Of a stretch of DNA of 64,000 nt, positions 25,093-35,454 are shown piece after piece. The notes beneath the pieces are model-generated. The model was not told where the DNA came from, ran no database searches, and saw only the letters and a program-made list of their open reading frames with translations. Every line of letters begins with the position of its first letter. The stretch's first letter is position 1. This stretch comes from Acephala macrosclerotiorum (lineage: Eukaryota; Ascomycota; Leotiomycetes; Helotiales; Mollisiaceae). The position numbers and the translations under genes are program-made. Where the stretch lies: the NCBI GenBank assembly GCA_014904845.1, contig MU119251.1:1-64000 (forward strand), given 5' to 3'.

Positions 25093-28015
25093 ATGGCTTT
25101 CCTCCTCAGGTTGTTTCTAGCTGCAACGGCCGTGTCTGCTTCCATTCTCCCTCGAGCAGATGATCCTCTAGCTTCCTGCCCAGGCTACGAAGCTTCCAAC
25201 GTCAAGACCACAGCCTCGACTTTGACTGCTGATCTGAGCCTGGCTGGGTCTGCCTGTAATGTCTACGGCACTGACTTGACAAGCCTCGCACTCTCAGTCG
25301 TCTACGAGACTGGTAAGCTCTTGAATGTCCCAGTATCAGCCTGTAACTCACCCAATTGCAGATGATCGAATCCACGTCAAGATTCAAGATACGGGCAACA
25401 GCGTCTACCAGATTCCTGCCAGTGTCCTCCCAAGACCTGCAGCATCCAAGGGAATCGACTCCATGAAGGCAAACATTCAATTCAACTATGTTGCTTCTCC
25501 ATTCTCCTTCTCGATCGCTCGCGGAGAAGAAGTCCTCTTCGACACTTCAGCTGCAAGTATCGTCTTCGAATCGCAATACCTCCGATTGAGAACCAAGCTC
25601 CCCGAGAATCCCAATCTCTACGGCTTGGGCGAGCATTCGGATCCGTTCCGTCTGAACACCACGAATTACATTCGCACACTTTGGTCTCAAGATGCGTATG
25701 CTATTCCGTCCGGAGCCAATCTTTATGGCAATCATCCAGTCTATTTCGAACATCGGACGACTGGCACACACGGCGTGTTCTTTGTGAACTCAAATGGAAT
25801 GGACATTAAGATCAACAATACCAATGGGGCAGACCAATATCTCGAGTATAACACTCTTGGCGGAGTGTTAGACTTTTACTTCCTTGCAGGCCCTACCCCG
25901 ATTGCTGTTTCTCAGCAGTACGCAGAGGTTGTAGGCTTGCCGGTCATGATGCCATATTGGGGATTCGGATTCCATAATTGCAGATACGGCTATCAAGATG
26001 CTTTCGCTGTCGCTGAAGTTATCTACAACTACTCGAAAGCCGGCATCCCTCTCGAGACGATGTGGACGGATATTGACTACATGGATCGCAGACGAGTGAG
26101 TGTCACTGCATAGCCTGCTACTGTTCGTTGAGACTGACTTTCATCACAGGTTTTCTCTCTCGATCCTGATCGATTCTCGCTCACAATGATGCAAGACATT
26201 AATCACTACTTGCACTCACACAACCAGAAGCAAATCTTGATGGTCGATCCTGCTGTTGCGTATCAGCCATATGGTCCATACCAGCGAGGTGCAGCTGATG
26301 AGATCTTCTTGAAGAGGAACAACGGTTCATTCTGGTTGGGAGTTGTCTGGCCCGGAGTTACCGTGTTCCCAGACTGGTTCAACACAGGCATTCAAAGTTA
26401 TTGGAACAACGAATTCTCTATCTTCTTCTCGCCCCAAAATGGTGTTGATATTGACGGACTCTGGATCGACATGAACGAGCCCTCCAACTTTCCCTGCAAC
26501 TTTCCATGCGACAATCCATACGCTGCAGCAGTTGGGTATCCTCCTGAGGCTCCGGCGGTTCGAACTCCACCGCGACCAATTCCAGGCTTTCCATGTGACT
26601 TCCAACCTGCTGGAACGCCTTGCACGGGAACGAAGGAGAGAAGATATATCGACGGGCCTGCTGCTGTACCAATGGTGCAAGTAACTGAGAGGCAAACCAC
26701 TGGACAAGAACTTGGGCTTCCTGGCAGAGATCTTCTATACCCAAAGTACGCCATTCACAATGCTGCAGCATATACCTACGCGGATAATGCTGCGGGCGGA
26801 GGTATCTCGAATCATACTGTCAACACTGATGTTATACATCAAAATGGTCTTGCTATGTACGACACTCATAATTTATATGGAACGAGTAAGTTACCTGAAG
26901 TCCTGCTGGAGATATGTCTAGGAAATTGACAATACGTAGTGATGTCTACTGCTTCGAGAGGAGCAATGCAGAACCGACGCTCCACTGAACGGCCCATCAT
27001 CATCACCCGAAGCACCTTCGCAGGAGCCGGAACCAAAGTCGGACATTGGCTCGGTGATAACGTCAGTGACTGGCCACACTACAGAATCTCAATCGCGACG
27101 ATGATGGCCTTCGCATCAATCTACCAAGTCCCAATGGTCGGTTCCGATGTCTGCGGCTACGCAGACAATACCACGGAACAACTCTGTGCCCGTTGGGCCA
27201 CCCTCGGCGCTTTCAGCCCCTTCTACCGCGATCACAACGGCTACCCACCAAACATCCCACAGGAGTTTTACCAATGGGCAAGCGTCACCCAAGCTGCGAA
27301 GACGGTCATCGATATCCGGTATCGCCTTCTGGACTACATCTACACTGCTCTCTACCATCAGACTGTCGACGGAACTCCATTGATCAACCCGATGTTCTAC
27401 ATCTATCCGAAAGATACCAACACCTTTGATCTAGAATATCAATATTTCTACGGCCCTTCGATCCTTGTCAGTCCTGTCACAGAAGAGAACGTTACAAGTG
27501 TTTCGGTATACCTACCTAAGGATATCTTCTACGACTTCTACACCCATGCTCCAGTCCAAGGACAAGGAGCCGATATCCAGATCTCGAACGTCGAGTACAC
27601 CGAGATCCCACTCCATTACCGCGGTGGTATTGTCGTGCCTCAACGTGTCACGAGCACAATGACAACTACCGATCTTCGATATCAAGATTTCGAGATCGTG
27701 GTCCCGGTTGGTGCGGATGGGAAAGCGGCTGGAGAGTTATACCTCGACGACGGCATCAGTATTGTCCAAAAGTCTACCACCTACGTCAAATTTGCATTTG
27801 ATGGCAAGACGTTCAGTATGAAGGGTACTTATGGGTACAATACCGGAGTCAAGATCACCAATATCACGTTCTTAGGATTAGGCGGAAGCCCGAGCGGGTG
27901 CTCTGTTAATGGAAAGAATGTTGGGGACTGGACTCACAATTCGAGTACCGGAGAGGTGGTTGTACCTGTGAGCCAGGCGCTGACTGGGGATTTCTCCGTA
28001 GGGATTAATTATTAA
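25093..28015 (+). CDS. Secreted GH31 alpha-glucosidase
   Basis: The enzyme releases glucose from the non-reducing ends of maltose, maltodextrin and starch fragments outside the cell. Exons are 25093-25312, 25362-26095, 26150-26885 and 26940-28015, giving 921 residues, a normal length. All introns are GT-AG. The chosen ATG at 25093 gives a signal peptide ([17 protein letters not shown]); an in-frame TTG nine bases earlier is ignored. The GH31 signatures are intact: [26 protein letters not shown], the nucleophile motif [12 protein letters not shown] (Asp near 26467) and the acid/base region [15 protein letters not shown]. Exon 4 begins inside the MMS motif, where related Aspergillus enzymes read LYGTMMS. 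Regulation by a maltose/starch activator is typical but no site is identified. Confidence 0.96.
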
Positions 28016-28196
28016 TTCAGAAAGAAGTAAAGGATATGGATGTTGAAATCCATCTGAACAGAGTTGCAGCCATTGTCAAAACTCGCTCATCTTAAACCTG
28101 TCTCACAACTCTGACAACAAACAGCATTTGAACATTTTCATAAGTATGATTCCATATTGTCTTCGAGTCAATATCTACCGTCACTCATCCACCCCA

Positions 28197-29035
28197 TCAT
28201 CGCCACCCATCCATCTGCTTCACAATCCCTTCGAACCTCTTTCTTCTTTCAGCCTCCCAGCTCTCATAAGATCCCTTCGCCGTCCCCACTGGCACATCTT
28301 CCAACCCCCGACTCAATCCACTCCAAGCCTCATCCACAAACTCCCCCAACGGCATCCCAAAGTTCCTTCCATCCTTAATATCCGGCTGATGTTTCTCATC
28401 ATGCAACTCCGTCTGCACCGCCGGCGGCAACACCTCAACAACCTTTACATTACTCCCTCTCAATTGCTCCCTCAAAGTCAAGATGAGATGATGCATAGCT
28501 GCTTTTGAAGCGCAGTAATTTGGACACCGGAGGATGGGGATCAGGGCTAGACCGCTGGTAGTGAAGATTAGGGATCCAGGGGTGGGGAGGGATTGGAGGT
28601 GTGGGAGGAAGTATTTTATTAGGTGGATGTAGGATGTGTAGTTTGTTGTGAGCTCGGTTCCGACTAGGTCCAGATCAATCTCCTCGGGTTTCGTGAAGTC
28701 GATTTTTCGTTGGATGCCGGAGTTGAGGAATACGCAGTCGAGCGCTTTGTGTTGTTTTGTGACACTGTTGGTTTGTGTTAGTGGATGGAAGATGAGAGGG
28801 GAAGGGAGGAGAGGTACTTCTCAACGAAAGAGGGAATGGATTTTAGGTCTGTGATGTCGAATTGAATGGTAGAGACAATATCTTTGCCATGTTTCTTTTG
28901 CAGCTCGTCTAAGTTCTCCTTTCTCCTTCCAACGGCTATAACGTGGATTCCATTCTCGATCATTCGCTCTGCGAGGGCGAGTCCGATGCCACTCGTTGCA
29001 CCGAGGACGAGGACATTTTTGTAGGGGAATGACAT
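28197..29035 (-). CDS. Short-chain dehydrogenase/reductase (SDR)
   Basis: Exons are 28818-29035 and 28197-28764, separated by a 53-nt intron (GTACCT...CAACAG), giving 261 residues. The start MSFPYKNVLVLG is preferred over upstream in-frame ATGs because the Rossmann fold begins at once. The NAD(P)-binding motif GATSGIG and the VGRRKE segment are in the first 45 residues; R residues after beta-2 favour NADP. The active-site YCASK (YxxxK) with an upstream SGL serine is present. The protein resembles DltE-like oxidoreductases and has a C-terminal QTELHD segment. The substrate is unknown. It converges with the alpha-glucosidase gene, with 181 bp between stop codons. Confidence 0.9.
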
Positions 29036-29681
29036 GATTGAAAAATTGAAAGGATGATAGATCGGTTGACTTTGGGATAATCTGAAGGAGAGACGATCGA
29101 TGAGAAGAAAATTCAAAGCAGTTGAGGCTTTCTATGTACTGAAGGAAGTCTCCATCCAGTCCACTTGCCGCCGCCAGACTCATGATCTCATACCAAAAAC
29201 ACTAAGTGTGGGCTCTCGGCCGCGGCGTTAACAGAGGGCCCACTCTTAATCCCTTCCTCGCCCTTACCTGGTCCGAAATCTCCAGCTTCATGGGGAGAAA
29301 AGACAAGTAGCTTACCTTTAAAGCCTTATGCGGTATGTTCCTCGGCAGTAGTGATGAAGTTCGGAGTTTAGCACGAACCCGATTTTGACAGCCCCCTAAA
29401 TGCTGACAGGTACCCGTGTATTTCTAAATTAGCTACATACAATGTTGTCACAACGGCTTCCAAATTTTGCTCCCGTCTCATCATCTCAGGTCGTTTCGTG
29501 AAGGGAATGAATGGATGGAAATAAGAAAGTTCTAGGAACCACCGATGATGGTCCTCCTAACACCGATAACAACAAATATCAATCATCCTTCCAAAGCTCC
29601 CAACCAATCTATATGTATGAAAAAAAACTGGGGGAACACCACCTCCCTCTAGCAAACAAACTTTTCTCTTACCGCTCTGCC
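29036..29681. other. Intergenic between SDR gene and ferric reductase
   Basis: This is upstream DNA of the SDR gene and the 3' flank of the ferric reductase. A short ORF at 29,511 onward runs antisense into the reductase and is not called. Confidence 0.5.
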
Positions 29682-32081
29682 TTACCAACAGAAAGCCTCC
29701 TCAATATACTCAACACTAACCCCCTTCTTACCAATACACTCAACAACAGAAGCACGAATACTATCACTCATAGCTCCAGGACCGAAGCTCACAACACAAG
29801 TTCTCCTCCCCGCACTCGCCTCGCCCATCACTTCTCCCTTAACCACATTTTGCACGTTCATCTTTTGACTTCTTCCTCCACAGAAGATGTTGATCTCTAC
29901 CCCCTTTCTTCTCAACTCTTCAATATCTCCAAGTTGGGATTCGATGGCTTCAGCTATACTCTCTTCCCTCGCTTTCCAGTACAGACAGAAGCGGGTGGTA
30001 CGACCTTCGTCTTTGGAACCGAGAGATTCGAGATAGGTTTGCAAGTGAGAAACGATGCCAGTGATACCGATAGCGCCTGCGATGGCGATGATTGTGTCTG
30101 CTCTCTGCAAAGATGGTGTTGGTGTATGACCGTAGGGACCTTCAATCATGGCTGGGATTCTGGCCTTTCGTGATTTGAGCAACTTCTTATGCAAAACCTT
30201 CGTAAGGCCTTTCTCGGGACGAATGATGAAGCAGATGCTTGGTTGAGGTTTGGCGTAGTTGTGTGCTGGTCTTGAGGCTTGGGAGGCGAGTCTGATTGGA
30301 GCGCCAGGATAGGACTTCGGTGGTCGTGTAACAGCAGCTAGATCAACGAAATCATCATTAGAGTCCAAGGGCGCGCGAGAGAAGTCGGAATCATTGGAGG
30401 GATAAGGATTGAATTTCGAGCCATGGTTCCAGCCTGCAATCGAGAAAGGATGAGATTGGAATGGGTTCGTGAGCAGAGTTGGAAAATACAAAAAGCAATG
30501 TTGTCCTGAAGCAAAATCCCACTTTCGCGATGGGAAAGCGGTGACTTTGATGAACTGGTCTCCCAGGAGAAGCTCGACAATTGCTGAAGGATGGCTTCGG
30601 ATCAGCCAGGACTTCCAGTTCAAAAGGATGATTCAGATGGGGCGGACGATGCGGTCGAATGCCCACATTGCGAAGGCAATGTAGAGCCAAGTTTGGTAGC
30701 CATAGGTGTGATGGAAACGGTACATGACGTGCCACCAGAGACCGTAGAGAGTAAGGATTGCAAGACCAATGTGGAAGAGGAGGAAAATCTCGTGGAGATA
30801 AGCTCTCAAAGGCAACATCGAAAAGACAAAAGCGACGAATGAAAGCCCGATGATACCATAGACACCGCTCTCACAGTAGCCTGGGGTGAAGGCGAGGACT
30901 CGGATGTTGGCTGCTGTTGTGAACATTTCCCGTCTAACTGGATTCGTGTTCTGCCAGTAACGTAGAACATGAATGAAGCCTTGTAGTGCAGCGATACGAG
31001 ACACCATCTGTGGATAGTAATGATATCTGTACGATTTGCTCCAGTGATGTATATTAAAGGAGAATTTCGTTTAGAAAACATAATTGTGAGAGCGATGTTG
31101 GCAAAGCTGAGAACGCCCAATCGATCGGCAACGGCAGAGAGCTGTTGTTTGTGCTCGCTAACGTACCAGGTATTGTTGGAGGTTGTCGGGTAGTTGACTG
31201 GACACAGAGCAGCATTGAAGGCGGCGTATCCCAAGACCAGGATCGGGAGCCATCTTGAAGGGATGTAACCTATGTTGAATGGGAACTTCTTGAGATGTAA
31301 ACTACCGGTGAGAGCGGGTTCAAAAACGTATTTCGAGAACAGATTTGAGATGAAACGAGGAGGCCCCAGAGCCGGGAAGTAATAGTTAAGAACGCGCTTG
31401 AAGCCAATGAGGATGTAAACGCCAACCGTAGTGACGATGAGGACAGTGCTAAGTGAGAGTAAGTGAGTGTATTCAGATTTGAGATCACAAAACATACCCG
31501 TATCGTGCATGCGCTAACTCCTGTATAACATAGGCTTCGATGGTACGCTTAGAGTTCTCATGCATCTGGTCATTTACCGGCATCGTCGAGTCGAGACTCG
31601 TCGCATTGTATGCCAACTGATGAGTAGGAGCCGCCTTCGGTAGACTAGCTTCCAAGGTCGGCACCTCAAGCCCATCGACAGCGACATTCTCCCAGCACGC
31701 CTCGACTTGTGTAGGACTGACGGAGTTGTCCGCGAGACATTTGACCTCCATGCAATATGTCAATGACTGGAAATATGGAGGATACTCGGCGTGACACAAA
31801 GGAGGATTGCCGACCTTCAACTCGATATACTGCTGTGGCGTGCATGGCAATTGAAGGGCCCAAAGTGAAGACTGACATGCATAGCAGCAAGAAGGTTCGA
31901 ACACCTTTCGGCCAAGTCCCACCGAATCTTTCCCATGGCTCGCTGTACCCGAGCCAGACTGTGCAGCAGCTGATGTAGCAGCTACAGAACCCGTGGTGAG
32001 GACACTAAGTCCAAGAAGAATAGTGAGGTCGCATCGTGCCAAATCAAAGTCGAGCTTGTGATAGTGCTGAGCAATTGGCAT
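29682..32081 (-). pseudogene. FRE-type ferric reductase with a frameshift and an in-frame TGA
   Basis: The family reduces ferric or cupric ions at the plasma membrane with cytosolic NADPH, FAD and two haems. The N-terminal exon (about 31494-32081) has a secretion signal and a Cys-rich ectodomain (CCYACQ...CMEVKC). After a GTATGT...TTAG intron come the transmembrane haem region with TIHRW, GFIHVLRYW and LLFHIGL, then the FAD part (HPFSIAGW), an NADPH part with AIAGAIGITG, and the terminal VEYIEEAFCW. Two lesions interrupt it. The frame changes by one base near 31004-31006, inside HRW/SRIAALQ, where the family reads through with the same spacing. A TGA at 30633-30635 follows RIVRPI, with homologous sequence continuing in the same frame. 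Everything else looks intact, so the loss is recent or a sequence error. Confidence 0.8.
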
Positions 32082-33750
32082 GCGCCACCGTCATAGGAGA
32101 AGCTCGTTGTTATATCAGCATGATTGAAGAGCGAGCCTTGAAAGTTGTGAATTGTAGGAAGCGAGAAAGCTCCCAACCACCAAACGTCTACCATGACTTT
32201 CATGCAGCACAAACCTGAACTCTCCTCTGACAGAGAACACCTCGAACATCCTCCACGGATGTACACATCTCATCTTGAACACGGCGACTTGGAGGGAATA
32301 TGGAGTTCGTCTTTCCTCATCCTCTTTTCATCTCCCTTCCCATCCTATCCATTCACACCAAAATCCAAAAGGGCATGGAACCTAACTAACTTCTGTGCAC
32401 CAAAACATGCAACCCCCAACCAAACATTCATCGAGAAGTACGAACGCACAATCACAAGATGAATTCGACGCGACAACACGCTCCCAGTCCTTCCTCGGCA
32501 ATTTTGAACGCTTGCACTTCAGCGACGCATCTGACAACTACTTGCTGCAAACAATATGAAATCTCCTTCCTGAACGTCGAACGAGTTCAAGCCTAACACT
32601 GACCCCCACCTCGCGGACGATAACTGATACCCTTTCTTACAATTCTATGCGTTCTTCGGGTATAAGAATAATGGCGAAGAATCGGGAATTGAGGAGAAAA
32701 ATGCCGTTCCGAAGATCCGCGAGAGTTTGCTTGCTAAGTAAGAGGAGAGTTGGAAGCAGGAGAACAGAGTTGTCGGAAATTGAGAAGGAGAGGTTGAGAG
32801 GAGTGGGGGCTGAGGGGTTTAGATATGGTTGATGCCGGGAACGAAGATGGGGAAGGGGTTGGAGCAGGGGGGGATTGATAAATATGCCGGCAGATGAGGA
32901 TTTGAGGGGCTAAGGTAAACTCTGGGCCGGAAAAACAAAGCGGAGGGACTTTTGGATAGGTAGCTTTTGATCGTATAATTGCTGCTTTGAAGGAGCTGGT
33001 GCCAAAACTGACTGAATGAAATTCGAACAATTTCGTACTCTGAAGTGAGTAGTAGCGTATTAAATTATAAAACCATTTCAAAATGAGCGTCTTATCCAGC
33101 GCCTTACTAACAACTTAAAAACAATTACAAAATCGTACTTCGACCACGAATAGGGGGTAATATAAAAATGCAATGCTTCCATCTCACTAAATCATGCACG
33201 TGCAATCTGAAGTTAATTTTCAAAGGAGTGTAAGTATTCAATCAATTGAATATCATGTTACAATACAAGAGACATCTCGATCCATCTATTAGCCTGAGCT
33301 ATGCCTGACCCTCCAACCAGCACCAAATGAATCAATGTCAAACATACGTAGAAAAACCAAACCCTCATCCCCTCATCATACCGCAATCCAGGCTGGTTGT
33401 AATCATATATCTAAACAATTTCCGTCCCATCGTCGAAGATTTCTCTCCAACTGGTCGCAAGTCAAGCATACGCCAATAATGAACGAGTACCCCAATCCTC
33501 CCATATGCAGCCTTGAATACAATCCAAGGCTCCCTTCGCACCCCAGAACCCAGTCCCTTTTAGACTCTCCCCCAGAGAAAAAGAAATAGGTTTTGTTTCG
33601 AATTAAGACTCGGTAATTTCATCGTCATTGGTCGTAAAGCTAAAGCACAGAATATGCACAGTCGAATGCAATATCAAATTGACACAAACAATGAATGATC
33701 GGACGTCAACCTATCAGGGGTCTACCCTTGTTTGACGATTTTTCGTTTCT
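32082..33750. other. Intergenic, no gene recognised
   Basis: About 1.7 kb holds the upstream region of the ferric reductase and the 3' flank of the Q-rich gene. Short ORFs such as the one near 32,650 lack motifs. The stretch 33,080-33,300 is A/T-rich. Confidence 0.5.
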
Positions 33751-35454
33751 CTAGTAGAGAGAACTTTTGCGCTTCTCAGCGGCTGATGTGAGAATGAGCA
33801 TTGGTGCTTTGCGTTCAACATCGGTGACCTCAGGCTTCTTACCAGCGTTCTTGAACACTGCTGCAAAACTGCCTCCAACTGCGGATCCCTCGTCACTGCT
33901 GACACTAGCGGTAGTGAAGTTGCTATCGACAGATCCAACCGACTTGCGTTCCAGCGAGCGTTCCTTCTGTCGGGAAGACGGGCGATCAGAACCAATTGCA
34001 CCGTGGGCTGAAGTGCGAGGGCTACCGTGGCTTGGTCGACCAGAAAGACTTCCACTTCCGCTGTGACCACTTTCTGAACCATCATCCGACGAGGCAGAGA
34101 AAGTGAGCTCGCCGGCTTCGGAGACGGGAGACATGCTACCGGAGCCTGCACTGCCCGGAGCTCTGCGGCGTTCCATTCCAGCACGAACAAGATTGTGGAC
34201 AGCACTTCTGCGTGTACGGGTAGCAAAGTTCTTGCTCCCTTCAAACTTGGTGGTGGGTTTGGCGATCAACTCGTCCAAAGAAGGAGGGCCTCGGGGTTGG
34301 CGAATTGGGTGCTCTCCAGCACGAGCTTGTCCTGGACCAAAGCCTGATGCAACTGGTGTTGAAGGGAATCCCATGCTCTTGGGAAGAAGAGCTGATCTCG
34401 GCCCCTCAATAGAAGTTGGGATATCCGTACCAATAGCCATCGAATTAGCCTTGCGGTGTCCTCGGCGGAATGCACCTGCAGATGGTGGTGGCAATGGCAT
34501 GTGGTCTTGTGGGGGTGACTGAGATTTCTTAGGTGGACTGATACTTCGGGTGAATGTTGGAGCGTCGGACTGTGGAGGTGGAGAGACTTGGAATCGAGGA
34601 GTGCCATGTTGTTGCGGTGGCGAATAGTTGACAGTCTGTTGAACAACTTGCTGGTCCATGTAAGAGTTCTGCTGCTGACCGTTATCCATGAAATAACTTT
34701 GTTGTCCGGTCATAGGGTTGTAGTATGAATAGACACCAGGTTGAGCGCCCATCACCGGAGTGATGATTGGCTGCATGTTGTTCTTGACCTGCTGCTGTTG
34801 ATACATATTTTGTGGCGTGATTGGAGGCGTAGCAAATTGTTGTTGCATCTGGTTTCCTATACCTAAGTTCATGCCTTGAAATTGTTGAGCAGCAGCTTGG
34901 ACGTTCATGAGCTGTTGTTGCAGGCGTTGCTGTTGCTCCGCAAGGTACATGTTCGTAGCCACGAGCTGAGCGTACAGATTTGGGTCCATCTGCTCCTGAC
35001 CGTGTTCATCAACAAGAATCTCGGGTGGTGCGAGGATCTGCTCAGGAACAGAGTACATTTGGCTTTGGCGGTTGGAGTTCATTTGAGCGTAGCTGTTCTG
35101 TTGGCCGAAGTTGTTGGATGTCATTGGTCCACCATACGATTCTTTGTCGGCGTAGATGCTTCCTCCAAGCCCAGTGTTGTGTTGCATTTGACTCGGAGGT
35201 GCAGTAGAAGGGAACGTGCTGGAAGTGGCTGATTTGGGTGCAGTTCTCAAGCCAGCTAGCAAGTGAGACCGGGAGGTGCGAGGTGTAGGAGCACCATTGT
35301 CTTGGGGGTCGGATGGCTTTGTTGGCTCGAACGAGAGACGCTTGATGTTTGTGCCATTTGCTCGTCGCGAAGCAAAGCCAGAACCGGGAATACCCAATCC
35401 ATTACTGGATGGGAAGTTGTTGTAGGACATCTGAGCAAGACCGCCTGCGTCCAT
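33751..35454 (-). CDS. Conserved Q/S-rich low-complexity fungal protein
   Basis: This is a single long ORF of 567 residues without introns. The first ATG is at 35454 (MDAGGLAQMSYNNFP); an in-frame TTG just upstream is ignored. The N-terminal half is rich in Q, N, M and S, with a predicted helical stretch LYAQLVATNMYLAEQQQRLQ. The middle is P/S-rich. The most conserved-looking segment is RGPPSLDELIAKPTTKFEG followed by NFATRTRRSAVHNLVRAGMERR, which has the look of a short linear binding region. The C-terminus is S/G-rich and ends KRKSSLY. I do not recognise a named family. The composition suggests a phase-separating RNA- or signalling-related protein, but that is inference. Confidence 0.8.
   Translation of the reverse strand: MDAGGLAQMSYNNFPSSNGLGIPGSGFASRRANGTNIKRLSFEPTKPSDPQDNGAPTPRTSRSHLLAGLRTAPKSATSSTFPSTAPPSQMQHNTGLGGSIYADKESYGGPMTSNNFGQQNSYAQMNSNRQSQMYSVPEQILAPPEILVDEHGQEQMDPNLYAQLVATNMYLAEQQQRLQQQLMNVQAAAQQFQGMNLGIGNQMQQQFATPPITPQNMYQQQQVKNNMQPIITPVMGAQPGVYSYYNPMTGQQSYFMDNGQQQNSYMDQQVVQQTVNYSPPQQHGTPRFQVSPPPQSDAPTFTRSISPPKKSQSPPQDHMPLPPPSAGAFRRGHRKANSMAIGTDIPTSIEGPRSALLPKSMGFPSTPVASGFGPGQARAGEHPIRQPRGPPSLDELIAKPTTKFEGSKNFATRTRRSAVHNLVRAGMERRRAPGSAGSGSMSPVSEAGELTFSASSDDGSESGHSGSGSLSGRPSHGSPRTSAHGAIGSDRPSSRQKERSLERKSVGSVDSNFTTASVSSDEGSAVGGSFAAVFKNAGKKPEVTDVERKAPMLILTSAAEKRKSSLY

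Noticed and set aside
30633..30635. TGA as a programmed readthrough or selenocysteine codon
   Set aside because: The next bases are ATC, not the CTA readthrough context; fungi of this group lack selenocysteine insertion; a frameshift upstream also breaks the frame.
29682..32081. Interpretation of the ferric reductase as two or three separate genes
   Set aside because: The pieces are consecutive parts of one known domain order and rejoin with one-base or one-codon changes; no promoter or start context between them.
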